Assembly (NCBI RefSeq): GCF_026151165.2
Contig: NZ_CP117849.1
Coordinates: forward strand, 3,286,001 to 3,350,000
From: Cryobacterium sp. SO2
GTDB lineage: Bacteria; Actinomycetota; Actinomycetes; Actinomycetales; Microbacteriaceae
DNA length: 64,000 bases
Direction of reading: 5' to 3'
The notes beneath the pieces are model-generated. The model saw only the letters and a program-made list of their open reading frames with translations. It had not been told where the DNA came from and did no database searches. Made by a program: the position numbers and the translations under genes. Numbering within the stretch: position 1 is the stretch's first letter; each line of letters starts with the position of its first letter. Positions 25,623 through 34,257 of this stretch are shown one piece after another.

Positions 25623-26129
25623 CTAGCGGGTGAGCCCGAGCTCCCAGATGCGCCTGGCTATGATCTTCTCGTCACGCTGGTAGATCGCGGCGCGCAGTGC
25701 CACGGCCAGGAGCGCTCCAATGAGGGCTCCGGTCGAGTTCGACACCACATCGGAAACCGTGGCGAAGCGTGCGCTCAGGGCCACGGCCTGGGTGAGTTCG
25801 ATGGCCACCGAGATTCCGGGGCAGATGATCAACGCGAGCCACCACACCCGCACCGGCAGCAACATGCTCACCAGGAAGCCGAGCGGGACGAACATCAGCA
25901 CGTTCGCGGTGAATTCCAGCTTCGTGTAGCCGAACCACTGGGGAACACCGTTGCGGTGCATCACGTCCAGCAGCCGGGTGATCGACGATTCGAAGCCCTG
26001 GTCCAGCGGGGTGGGCCACATCGTCGCCAGCACCACGATGGCGCCATAGGCCAGCACCAGGGTCAGGCCCAGCTGTTGCCGCACCCGGCTCTTGGGCGGT
26101 TCCCGGTCCGTCATAGTTAGCTGCTCCAT
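25623..26129 (-). CDS. VanZ-family membrane protein
   Basis: This small membrane protein of 168 residues has four to five hydrophobic segments. VanZ-like features include FTANVLMFVPLGFLVSMLLP and AIELTQAVALSARFATVSDV, which holds the family's conserved Glu-Thr-Gln, and then SNSTGALIGALLA. The ATG at 26129 has TACGAT 6 nt upstream, as for a leaderless mRNA. The ATG at 26114 is an alternative because GGAG precedes it by 9 nt. VanZ relatives affect glycopeptide sensitivity or lipid-linked envelope steps; the role here is unknown. It converges on the DUF4012 gene and diverges from a glycosyltransferase. Confidence 0.85.
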   Translation of the reverse strand: MEQLTMTDREPPKSRVRQQLGLTLVLAYGAIVVLATMWPTPLDQGFESSITRLLDVMHRNGVPQWFGYTKLEFTANVLMFVPLGFLVSMLLPVRVWWLALIICPGISVAIELTQAVALSARFATVSDVVSNSTGALIGALLAVALRAAIYQRDEKIIARRIWELGLTR

Positions 26130-26135
26130 CCCGCC

Positions 26136-26210
26136 ATCGTAGAGGGACGCCCTGCGAATACGCGCAGGATCACACGCCGCCGCCCGGGCCCGCCGCCTCA
26201 GTATCGTAGG
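26136..26210. promoter_or_regulatory. Divergent promoter region for VanZ-like and glycosyltransferase genes
   Basis: On the minus strand TACGAT (26141-26136) lies 6 nt from the VanZ-like ATG. On the plus strand TAGGCT (26205-26210) lies 60 bp before the glycosyltransferase ATG, leaving a leader that includes the ribosome-binding site GGGGGAG at 26257-26263. No convincing -35 elements are seen. Confidence 0.35.
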
Positions 26211-26270
26211 CTGGTGAAGATGGGCCAGGGTCACCGAGACCTCCCACCGACTCCAGGGGGAGCATCACCT

Positions 26271-27380
26271 ATGCCAGGCATCATCGTTCACGAGTGGCTG
26301 GCGACCCGTGGTGGCTCAGAGAACGTCGTTGAAGAAATCGTCGCGACCTTTCCGGATGCGCAGATCCAGTCGCTGTGGAATGACGCCCCTGAGCGCTTCG
26401 CCGGTGTCGACGTCGCCGAGACCTGGCTGGCACGCACTCCGCTGCGCAAGTCCAAGGCGCTCGCCCTGCCGTTCATGCCCCTCACTTGGCGGCACCTCGG
26501 CGCCAGGGACGCGGACTGGATCCTCTGCAGCTCCCATCTCTTTTCGCACCACGCCCGCTTCGCCGGGCCCGCCCGCGAGGTTCCCAAGCTTGTCTACGCG
26601 CACACACCAGCGCGGTACATCTGGACGCCGGAGCTCGACGCCCGCGGCAACCACGCCCTGGCGAAACTGGTGCGGAAGCCCCTGCAGCGCCTCGACCGTG
26701 CCCGTGCCCAGGAGCCGACCGCGATCGCGGCGAACAGCGAGTTCGTGCGCCAGCGCATCCAGAATGCGTGGCACCGCGACAGCGTCGTGATCCACCCGCC
26801 CGTCGATGTGCAGGCGTTCGCGGACGACCCCGCCGCCGACCTCACGGCGGAGGAACTGACGATTCTGGACGGCCTCCCGTCCACATTCCTGCTCGGCGCG
26901 TCCAGGTTCATCCCCTACAAGCGTCTGGACCTGGTCGTCGCCCTGGGAGTCGCCTCCGACACCGCGGTGGTCCTGGCCGGCGACGGGCCCTCGCTGCCCG
27001 ACCTGCAGGCTCTGGCCGACCAGCACCCCGGCCAGGTCTCGTTCGTGCTCAAGCCCTCACGCGCGCTGCTGAGCGCGCTGTACCGCCGCGCGCTGGCGTA
27101 CGTCTTTCCCGCCATCGAAGACTTCGGCATCATGCCCGTCGAGGCCATGGCCACCGGCACACCCGTGATCGCACGCGCCATCGGCGGCGCGGCGGAATCG
27201 GTGGTCGACGGCGTGACCGGCGTGCACCTGCACGAGTTCACCGGCGGCGCAGCGCGCGAGGCCGTCGCCCGCGCCGCGATGATGCGTCCTCAGGACTGCA
27301 TCGATCGCGCCTGGCAGTTCGACCAGTCGGTTTTCCGCTCCACACTTCGCAGCTGGGTCACCGCAGAAGCACACGCGTAG
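26271..27380 (+). CDS. GT4-family glycosyltransferase
   Basis: This 369-residue cytosolic or membrane-associated enzyme has a GT-B fold. The C-terminal donor-binding domain shows FLLGASRFIPYKRLDLVV, VLAGDGPSLPDL and the AYVFPAIEDFGIMPVEAMAT segment with the GT4 E-x7-E type motif; an acceptor domain opens with MPGIIVHEWLATRGGSENVV. The start at 26271 follows GGGGGAG with 8 nt spacing; an upstream GTG at 26214 has no such site. It is followed by a glycosidase gene on the same strand and presumably adds one sugar to the lipid-linked repeat unit. Confidence 0.9.
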   Translation: MPGIIVHEWLATRGGSENVVEEIVATFPDAQIQSLWNDAPERFAGVDVAETWLARTPLRKSKALALPFMPLTWRHLGARDADWILCSSHLFSHHARFAGPAREVPKLVYAHTPARYIWTPELDARGNHALAKLVRKPLQRLDRARAQEPTAIAANSEFVRQRIQNAWHRDSVVIHPPVDVQAFADDPAADLTAEELTILDGLPSTFLLGASRFIPYKRLDLVVALGVASDTAVVLAGDGPSLPDLQALADQHPGQVSFVLKPSRALLSALYRRALAYVFPAIEDFGIMPVEAMATGTPVIARAIGGAAESVVDGVTGVHLHEFTGGAAREAVARAAMMRPQDCIDRAWQFDQSVFRSTLRSWVTAEAHA

Positions 27381-27458
27381 CCCCAGCCACCCGGACGGGA
27401 TCTCCACCCCGGCCTCCCCATTCCGCGCACGATTCCACGTCGACTTTTCGGGAGACAC

Positions 27459-29585
27459 ATGAATATCCTCAACCGACTCCGCCGTCAGCCCCGCTGGCGC
27501 CTCATCACCGCCGGCGTTGTGGTGCTCGCCCTCGTCGGCGGCGGCACCGCTTTCGCCCTGTGGCCCGCATCCGCTCCGGAGGACGCCCCCGCTGCGGCGC
27601 CGAGCACCGCCCCGACCGCCACCGCCACCCCTGAACCTGAGCCCGTCGTGCTGCTCCCGACCGCGAACGTCGCCGCGACGTTCGACGGCTGGAGCCAGGA
27701 CAACGACGACTCCGCATCCGTCTTCGCCGCGGAAGCCGGCGACGCTGCAGACGGCACCATCGGGCTGCGCATCGACAGCACCAACCCCGCAGAGAACACC
27801 ACCCGCCTCGCCCTGAGCCAGGTCGTCGCCGTCTCTCCGTCGACCACCTACACCTTCACCGCGAGCATCAAGACCGCGGGCCAGGATGCCGTCGACCCCG
27901 GCGTCTCCGTCATCATGGGCGCCGCCGGCCAGGGCCGGCACGACTTCGAGGCCGTGAACGCGGTCTGGGACGAGCAGACCTGGACCTACAAGACCGACGC
28001 AGACGAAACCTCGGTGCCCGTCAGCATCCTGACCGTGGCGCCGACAACCGGTGTGAGTGTCGACTCTCTCGCCATGACCGCCAAGGGCTCCACCGACAAC
28101 CTGCTGGCCAACCCGTCGTTCGAGGCGTTCACGGCCCCCACCCGGATCACCAACACCTCCCTGTTGCTCGCCACCGGCGAAGCAGCCATCGGAGTGTCCT
28201 GGAAGATTCCCGGCGCGGCCTGGACCGTCACCGACGAGACCGGCGCCACCATCGACCAGGGCACCGTCGACCTGCAGCCCGGCCTGGGCGTCGTCTCGCT
28301 GCAGGACCTCGACCCCGGGTACTACTCGATCGCGATCGCCAACAACGACAACTCCAGCGACACCATGGAAACGTCCCTGGCGATCCTCGACCCGGTGGCA
28401 GAGGGAACCCCCACCCAGGACGAGCGTTTCGCCGTGGGTGTGCACCTCACAGAGGCGTTCGAGGGTTCGGCCCAGGTGACGGCCGATCTAGGCATCTCCG
28501 ACGTGCGCACCGACGCCAAGTGGAGCCGCGTCGAGACGACCAAGGGGGTGTACAACTTCCCCGAGAACGACAACCGCATGATCGCTGAGTACGAGGCCGC
28601 CGGCGTCGACCTGCTTCCGATCAGCGCCTATGGCAACAAGCTGTATGACAAGGAGGGCACCCCGAGCAGCCCGTCTGCCCTCGCCGCCTACGGGCAGTTC
28701 ACCACCAAGCTGGTCGAACAGTACGGGGCTCCTGAAGTCGAGATCTACAACGAGTTCAACAACCCGCCGATGAACTACAGCGCGTGCGGCCGCACCGCCG
28801 AATGCTACGTACCCCTGCTCAAGGCCGGATACGACGCGGTCAAGGCCGCCCACCCCGAGGTGAAGATCATCGGACCGGCCATCGCCCGTCAGGACGACGC
28901 CTGGCTCGAGGCGCTCTACAAGGCCGGCGGACTCCAGTACCTCGACGCCATCTCCTTCCACCCGTACGACTACACCCCCGAGTCCGGTCCCGAGTTCATG
29001 GAGGCCAGCCTCACCCAGGTCAACGACCGGGTGAAGCAGTACAACAACGGGCAGACCAAGCCGCTCTGGATCACCGAACTCGGCTGGTCCACCACCGGCT
29101 ACAGCGAACAGGACCAGGCCGACAACCTCGTGCGGGTGCAGGCCATCGCCTTCGCCAACAGCGTGGAGAAGTTCTTCTGGTATGACCTGGTGAACGACTC
29201 GAACGACCCCGGCGACCACGAGGGCAACTTCGGGCTGCTGCACCAGACCACCGAGGAGGTGCCCGCGTTCGCGCCCAAGCCCTCCGGTGTCGCCGAGGCC
29301 GTCATGATCCGTCAGCTGAACGGCAAGGCGTTCACCGCCAGGGACACCCTGGCGGATCCGTCCGTGTACTCATACGCGTTCGGGACCGGCGACACGCAGA
29401 CCCGCGTGGCCTGGACGACCGCTGCGAAGACCATGACCTACGCCGCGGACGAGGACGTCACCCTCACCGACCAGTACGGTGCGAGCAGCGTGCTCTCCCC
29501 CGTGGATGGCCGGATCACGGTCGATCTCAGCGGCCACCCGGTCTACCTGACCGGTGTTGTGAGCGACCTGCAGCCGGGCGCGTAG
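27459..29585 (+). CDS. Secreted clan GH-A glycosidase (PslG/GH39-like)
   Basis: This 708-residue protein is membrane-tethered or secreted: an N-terminal hydrophobic segment (~15-35, ITAGVVVLALVGGGTAF) is followed by a Pro/Thr/Ala linker. Residues ~65-330 are beta-sandwich modules. The rest is a TIM barrel of clan GH-A, with the acid/base Glu432 in YNEFNN and the nucleophile Glu540 in WITELGW. PslG-type GH39 hydrolases trim the exopolysaccharide made by their own locus. The location between glycosyltransferase and acyltransferase genes supports that role here; substrate unknown. A hairpin with Ts follows the stop. Confidence 0.82.
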   Translation: MNILNRLRRQPRWRLITAGVVVLALVGGGTAFALWPASAPEDAPAAAPSTAPTATATPEPEPVVLLPTANVAATFDGWSQDNDDSASVFAAEAGDAADGTIGLRIDSTNPAENTTRLALSQVVAVSPSTTYTFTASIKTAGQDAVDPGVSVIMGAAGQGRHDFEAVNAVWDEQTWTYKTDADETSVPVSILTVAPTTGVSVDSLAMTAKGSTDNLLANPSFEAFTAPTRITNTSLLLATGEAAIGVSWKIPGAAWTVTDETGATIDQGTVDLQPGLGVVSLQDLDPGYYSIAIANNDNSSDTMETSLAILDPVAEGTPTQDERFAVGVHLTEAFEGSAQVTADLGISDVRTDAKWSRVETTKGVYNFPENDNRMIAEYEAAGVDLLPISAYGNKLYDKEGTPSSPSALAAYGQFTTKLVEQYGAPEVEIYNEFNNPPMNYSACGRTAECYVPLLKAGYDAVKAAHPEVKIIGPAIARQDDAWLEALYKAGGLQYLDAISFHPYDYTPESGPEFMEASLTQVNDRVKQYNNGQTKPLWITELGWSTTGYSEQDQADNLVRVQAIAFANSVEKFFWYDLVNDSNDPGDHEGNFGLLHQTTEEVPAFAPKPSGVAEAVMIRQLNGKAFTARDTLADPSVYSYAFGTGDTQTRVAWTTAAKTMTYAADEDVTLTDQYGASSVLSPVDGRITVDLSGHPVYLTGVVSDLQPGA

Positions 29586-29604
29586 CCCCGCCGTTTCACC
29601 GACG

Positions 29605-29660
29605 CAGCCCCCAGTGCGAGCGCCGCCCCATCCGGGTGGCACCCGCATAGGGGGCTGTTT
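29605..29660 (+). terminator. Probable terminator after the glycosidase gene
   Basis: CAGCCCCC (29605-29612) pairs with GGGGGCTG (29650-29657), enclosing a smaller GGGT/ACCC hairpin, and TTT follows. It separates the glycosidase from the acyltransferase. Confidence 0.6.
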
Positions 29661-29717
29661 CTGCGATACTGGGCCCAGCGATACCTTGTCGTGACCTGGC
29701 GGAGGGGCCGAAATTCG

Positions 29718-30806
29718 ATGAGTGCACTCGCTTCAGAACTACCGGTGCGGCGCGCTTCCACCCATCGCCTCCTGGCGCTAGACGGCCTCCGCGGCCTCGC
29801 CGCCCTGATGGTTGTGGTCTATCACTACTTGTGGAACGTCGCGCAGGTGTACCCGCAGCTGGGCGCATCTGTTGAGGCCGTGCACTTCGGCGGCCAGGGC
29901 GTTCGGGTGTTCTTCGTGATCTCCGGAATCGTCATCTTCATGTCGCTGCAGAACTCGACTCCGGCCGGTTTCTTCCGCTCCAGGTTCATCCGCCTGTACC
30001 CCACCTACTGGATCGCCGTGGCCATCACAGCCACCGCCGTCGCCGTCTTCGGCCTCCCCGGCCGCCAGACCGTGCCGCTGGACACCGTGCTCAATCTGAG
30101 CATGGTGCAGGACTTCTTCGGCGTTCCGAACGTCGACGGCGCGTACTGGACCCTCGCGGTTGAACTCGCCTTCTACGTCATGGCTGCCGTTCTGTGGTTC
30201 ACCGGCCGGCTGAGCCCGGCGCGCCTGCCGCTGACCCTGTACACCTGGCTGGCCGCGATGCTGCTGATCGCGCTCGCCATCCCGGACTCCTTCAACGAAC
30301 AGACCCGCCTCTTCGAGAACATCCCGTGGTTCCTGTTGGGCATCACCGCCCTCGCGATCATCAACGGTGAACGCCGCATGAGCATGCTCCTCTTCCCCGT
30401 CGCGGCCGTCGTCGGCGGTGGCCTGTTCAACCCCATGGACGCCGTCGCGGCCGCCGTCGCCTTCGCGCTGGCCCTCGTGACGCTGATGTGGCGCCCGCTG
30501 GGCCTGTCCAGCCGGCCGCTGCGGTTCCTGGGCTGGCTGTCCTTCCCGCTGTACCTCCTGCACCAGAACCTCGGCTACATCGTGCTGCTCCGGCTCGACG
30601 CGCTGAATGTGCCGCGGCCGCTGAGCGTCGCGATCGCGCTGGTCCTCGCGGTCGGATTCGCGGCGTTGTTCACCCGGTTCATCGACGAGCCGTTGCGTCG
30701 CCTGATCGGCCGGCACTGGCGCAAGCCGGCGGTCACGCCGGCCACACCGCCCTCCGGTGCTGCTGCCGACGCGACTCCCCATACCGCGATCGCGCGCGAG
30801 AATTGA
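29718..30806 (+). CDS. Acyltransferase family 3 membrane protein
   Basis: This 362-residue integral membrane protein has about ten hydrophobic segments. It opens with the family signature LALDGLRGLAALMVVVYHY, whose H41-like histidine is thought to be catalytic, then FFVISGIVIF and SRFIRLYPTYWIA; YWTLAVELAFY carries the second conserved block. Such enzymes O-acetylate or otherwise acylate sugars for surface polysaccharides. The start at 29718 follows GGAGGGG by 10 nt. The stop overlaps the next gene's TTG start. Confidence 0.9.
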   Translation: MSALASELPVRRASTHRLLALDGLRGLAALMVVVYHYLWNVAQVYPQLGASVEAVHFGGQGVRVFFVISGIVIFMSLQNSTPAGFFRSRFIRLYPTYWIAVAITATAVAVFGLPGRQTVPLDTVLNLSMVQDFFGVPNVDGAYWTLAVELAFYVMAAVLWFTGRLSPARLPLTLYTWLAAMLLIALAIPDSFNEQTRLFENIPWFLLGITALAIINGERRMSMLLFPVAAVVGGGLFNPMDAVAAAVAFALALVTLMWRPLGLSSRPLRFLGWLSFPLYLLHQNLGYIVLLRLDALNVPRPLSVAIALVLAVGFAALFTRFIDEPLRRLIGRHWRKPAVTPATPPSGAAADATPHTAIAREN

Positions 30807-32950
30807 GCTCCACCAGCGCCGAACGCGCGACGGACACCACCGCCCAGCCCCGGAAGAGCCTTCTGCGCCCTGACATCCAGGGCTTGCGCATGATCGCCGT
30901 CGGCGCCGTCATCGCCGATCACGCCCTGGGCCGCCCGTCCGGCGGTTTCGTCGGAGTCGACATCTTCTTCGTGATCTCCGGCTTCCTGATCACCGGGCTG
31001 CTGCTGCGCGAGCATGACCGCACCGGCACCATCTCGTTCGTGAACTTCTACCGCCGTCGGATCAAGCGCATCCTCCCGGCTGCGACCCTCGTGATCGTCG
31101 TCACGGTGATCGTGTCGTGGCTGCTCTTCGCCTCCTCCCGAGCCACGTCGACGATGTGGGACGGAGTCTGGGCGTTCTTCTTCGGCGCCAACTGGAATTT
31201 CGCCGCTCAGGGCACGAACTACTTCCTGGCCGGCGGCGCGGTCTCTCCGCTGCAGCACTACTGGTCGCTGGCCGTGGAAGAACAGTTCTACTTCGCCTGG
31301 CCGTGGTTGATGTTGCTGATCTTCGCCCTCGCGGGCCGCCGCGCGCACTGGAACACCCGAGTTGCGCACCGCATCGTCGGATTCGTCATGCTGGGCATCG
31401 TCGCCGCGTCGTTCGCGTGGGCGCTCTACGACACCGTGAACGCGCCGACCTGGGCGTACTTCTCCACCTTCTCCCGAACCTGGGAGCTGGGCATCGGTGC
31501 CCTTCTGGCCGTGTTCGGCGGTTCCGCCGCGCGCCTCTCGGTTCTCGCGCGAACCGTCCTGGGCTGGTTGGGACTCGTCGGTATCGTCGCATCGGTGTTC
31601 CTGGTCGACAACGGCGCCGGCTTCCCGGCCCCGTGGGCCGCCCTTCCGGTGCTGTCGACCGCCCTGGTCATCTGGGCGGGTATCGGCGGCGAGCAACGGT
31701 ACCTCTGGCCCCTGACCAACCGGTTCAGCGGATACCTCGGTGACATCTCGTTCTCGCTGTACCTCTGGCATTTCCCGATGATCATCTTCGCGAGCACCTT
31801 CTTCGGCGGTGGCGGCAAGCGCACGACCCTGGCCGCCCTGCTGGCCACCGCGATCTTCTCCGTGGCCTCCTACCACCTCGTGGAGGACCCGATCAGGCGG
31901 TCCCGCTGGCTCGATCCACGCGGGGCCCGACCGACCAGGCCGACAACCAGCAAGGTCCGTTCCCGACGACGTACCGTGCTCGTTACGGCCGGCGCCGTCT
32001 TCGCCGTCGTCGCTCTCACGGCGGTGCTGTTCCTGCCGAGGTCCGGTCCGCCCGGGCTAGCCGCCGCGCTCGCGGACTCCGCCGACGATGCCAACCTCAC
32101 GGCTACGGAGAGCGTGCTCCACGAGAAGATCCAGGAGGCCCTCGGGGCCACCTCCTGGCCCACACTCACCCCCGAGATCGGTGAGGCCCGCTCCGCCGCC
32201 GCGCCGCAAATGAACCCGGACACCGGGTGCATGCATCCGAACGATCTGACCGACCCCGACGTCTGCCTCTATGGCACCGGCGAGAAGACCGCCGTCCTGG
32301 TCGGCGACTCCATCGCCGTGGCCTGGATGCCCGCCGTGATCGAGGCGCTCGGCGCCGAGGGTTACAAGGTGCGCGCCATCGGATTCGGCAGTTGCCCGTT
32401 CGTCTACACCGAGATCAACCTGCCTGACCGCCCCGAAGAGACCGCCCGCTGCAATGACAACCGCGAGCCTGCCGCGGCCCTCATCCAGAGCATGGACCCC
32501 GACCTCGTCGTAATGTCGAACAACCAGGGCGCCTACGGTGCCATGGCCGACCGACCGACCGCAGACGCGACCGCAACCGAGTGGACGGCCGCCAGAGAGG
32601 GCGCCATCCGCGCGGTCTCCGCGCCCGGTCGCTCGGTCGTGGTGCTCGCCCCGCCGCCCGTCGGCAAGATCCCCGCCGAGTGCGCCACCAAGGTATCGAC
32701 TCCGGCCGACTGCATCTCCGGCGTCGGCGCGGACTGGCGGGCCATGGTTGCCGCCGACGAGCTCGCGACCGCGGCCACCGGCGCCACGTTCGTGTCACCG
32801 CTGAACTGGTTCTGCTCCGGCGGTTTCTGCCCGATCTTCGTCGACGGAACGCCCGTGCGCACGGATCAGTTGCACATGACGGCGACTTACGGCGTCGTCG
32901 TCGCTCCGGCGCTCAAGGAAGCGCTCCTGGCCGCGGTACCGGCCGCGTAG
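30803..32950 (+). CDS. OafB-like acyltransferase with C-terminal SGNH domain
   Basis: This ~715-residue protein fuses an acyltransferase-3 membrane domain (residues ~20-400; RPDIQGLRMIAV, FFVISGFLITGLLL, YFAWPWLML) to a periplasmic SGNH domain. The SGNH catalytic residues are visible: Ser503 in VLVGDSIA, Asn in MSNNQG, and Asp688/His691 in DQLHM. Two-domain proteins of this type acetylate surface glycans. No ATG or GTG precedes the conserved region in frame; the only candidate is a TTG at 30803 that overlaps the previous stop (TTGA). The last 64 bp overlap the convergent glycosyltransferase gene. Confidence 0.88.
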   Translation: MSSTSAERATDTTAQPRKSLLRPDIQGLRMIAVGAVIADHALGRPSGGFVGVDIFFVISGFLITGLLLREHDRTGTISFVNFYRRRIKRILPAATLVIVVTVIVSWLLFASSRATSTMWDGVWAFFFGANWNFAAQGTNYFLAGGAVSPLQHYWSLAVEEQFYFAWPWLMLLIFALAGRRAHWNTRVAHRIVGFVMLGIVAASFAWALYDTVNAPTWAYFSTFSRTWELGIGALLAVFGGSAARLSVLARTVLGWLGLVGIVASVFLVDNGAGFPAPWAALPVLSTALVIWAGIGGEQRYLWPLTNRFSGYLGDISFSLYLWHFPMIIFASTFFGGGGKRTTLAALLATAIFSVASYHLVEDPIRRSRWLDPRGARPTRPTTSKVRSRRRTVLVTAGAVFAVVALTAVLFLPRSGPPGLAAALADSADDANLTATESVLHEKIQEALGATSWPTLTPEIGEARSAAAPQMNPDTGCMHPNDLTDPDVCLYGTGEKTAVLVGDSIAVAWMPAVIEALGAEGYKVRAIGFGSCPFVYTEINLPDRPEETARCNDNREPAAALIQSMDPDLVVMSNNQGAYGAMADRPTADATATEWTAAREGAIRAVSAPGRSVVVLAPPPVGKIPAECATKVSTPADCISGVGADWRAMVAADELATAATGATFVSPLNWFCSGGFCPIFVDGTPVRTDQLHMTATYGVVVAPALKEALLAAVPAA

Positions 32951-34167
32951 ATCCGGCGCAGCCGGGCCGTGAACAGTTCGGCGCCGAATTCTCCGTGTGC
33001 CCAGTCGAACGCGGTCCGGGCCACGGCATCCCGCCGCGTCTGGTCACCCAGAGCGGCCACGATCGCCTCGGCGAAACCCGTGGCGGTGTCATCCACTGCC
33101 AGATAGTGAGATGACACGCCGACGCCCTCTGCGCCCACCGAGGTGGACACGACGGGGATTCCCCAGAGCATCGCGGTGATGGTCTTGAACTTCACTCCCG
33201 CTCCCCGCAACAAGGGAACGACGAAGAGGGTGGACTCCGCGTAGAAGGGGCCCAGGTCATCGACGTAACCGGTCAGGCTCACCCGGGGGCTGTGTTCGAC
33301 GAGGTCGGCGAGCTCCGGGCGGGGCGCGGCCCCCGCGATCACGACTTCGGCGGTGGCGACCCGGCCTTGCACTGCGGGCCACACCGACCCGAGGAACCAG
33401 ACAAGCGCCTCGTGGTTCTCGTCCCTGTTCAGCGCCCCGGTGAACAGGAGAGTCTGCGGCAGGCTCACGCGTGCGCGGGCGGTGTCCGGCATCCCGGCCG
33501 CGACCAGGGACGGCGGGCTCACCTCCACGTGCGCCGACGGGGCGATGGCCAACACTTCGTCACGGTCCTTGTCGCTGAACACGATCACCACGTCGGTTTC
33601 GGTGAACGCCCGGCGTTCCGCCCGCCGAGCAAACACGGCACGCAAGTGGAACAGCACCTTCGCCTTGAGCGTCGGGGCGGCGGCGGACGCCCGCGACCAG
33701 CGCTGAGCGAGCACGTCGTGGGCGATGAGCACCTGAACGGCCTTCGGGTTCACCCGACGCAGAAAACGCGCGAGAGACGCCGTCTCTGTCCATTGGAACT
33801 CCAGCACCGACGCCGACCGGGCCCGCTGCAGAAAGTCAGGGTCGTTCTTGAGGGCGTGCTCGACGTCCACAGCCAGGGAGGCGCCCCGGACAAGTTTCAA
33901 CAGGTCGCGCAGGGGCTTGAGCCGTGCGCCAGAGAGGAGACCGGTCCCGGCGACTGCCCGTCGGGTGGCTTCAACCGACGCGACCTTGCCGGCGGCAGCA
34001 ACATTCTCCGGCAGTCCAGGCGCGTAGGCGCTGATCTGGAAGGCAGCCTCGAGGGCCTCGAAATGCCGGAGCAGATACTCCCCGCCGGCGTGCGGAATGC
34101 CGTCATACGGAAGGAACAACCCGATGCTCACGAGCCCGGACCGACTTGAATTCTCGCGGGGGCGCAT
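32887..34167 (-). CDS. GT-B fold glycosyltransferase (GT4-like)
   Basis: This is a 426-residue glycosyltransferase. The N-terminal domain includes GLFLPYDGIPHAGGEYLLRH; the donor domain includes LLFTGALNRDENHEALVWFL, VIAGAAPRPELADL, GYVDDLGPFYAESTLFVVPL and KFKTITAMLWGIPVVSTSVG. TAGAGT lies 6 nt before the ATG and no ribosome-binding site is visible, suggesting a leaderless mRNA. Its 3' end overlaps the SGNH-acyltransferase gene by 64 bp on the opposite strand. It likely contributes a sugar to the repeat unit made by the locus. Confidence 0.85.
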   Translation of the reverse strand: MRPRENSSRSGLVSIGLFLPYDGIPHAGGEYLLRHFEALEAAFQISAYAPGLPENVAAAGKVASVEATRRAVAGTGLLSGARLKPLRDLLKLVRGASLAVDVEHALKNDPDFLQRARSASVLEFQWTETASLARFLRRVNPKAVQVLIAHDVLAQRWSRASAAAPTLKAKVLFHLRAVFARRAERRAFTETDVVIVFSDKDRDEVLAIAPSAHVEVSPPSLVAAGMPDTARARVSLPQTLLFTGALNRDENHEALVWFLGSVWPAVQGRVATAEVVIAGAAPRPELADLVEHSPRVSLTGYVDDLGPFYAESTLFVVPLLRGAGVKFKTITAMLWGIPVVSTSVGAEGVGVSSHYLAVDDTATGFAEAIVAALGDQTRRDAVARTAFDWAHGEFGAELFTARLRRIYAAGTAARSASLSAGATTTP

Positions 34168-34173
34168 AGGAAA

Positions 34174-34196
34174 ACTCTAGTGCGTGCCCTGCACTA
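34174..34196. promoter_or_regulatory. Promoter and small inverted repeat between divergent genes
   Basis: The minus-strand -10 candidate TAGAGT (34179-34174) is followed after 6 nt by the ATG of the glycosyltransferase. It overlaps one arm of an inverted repeat, TAGTGC (34178-34183) and GCACTA (34191-34196). An operator function is possible but untested. Confidence 0.35.
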
Positions 34197-34257
34197 CGGT
34201 GGAAAACGCACCTAATCGCCAAGCCGTTCGCCGGCCCACCAAGGAGATCCAAAGCCA

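Noticed and set aside
27057..28445. A 462-codon minus-strand frame opposite the glycosyltransferase and glycosidase
   Set aside because: Antisense to two genes with clear catalytic motifs; no family-like sequence.
30488..32950. Longer 820-residue version of the SGNH-acyltransferase
   Set aside because: The first ~105 residues lie inside the preceding acyltransferase gene in another frame and are Pro/Arg/Ala junk; the frame becomes protein-like only after the TTG at 30803.
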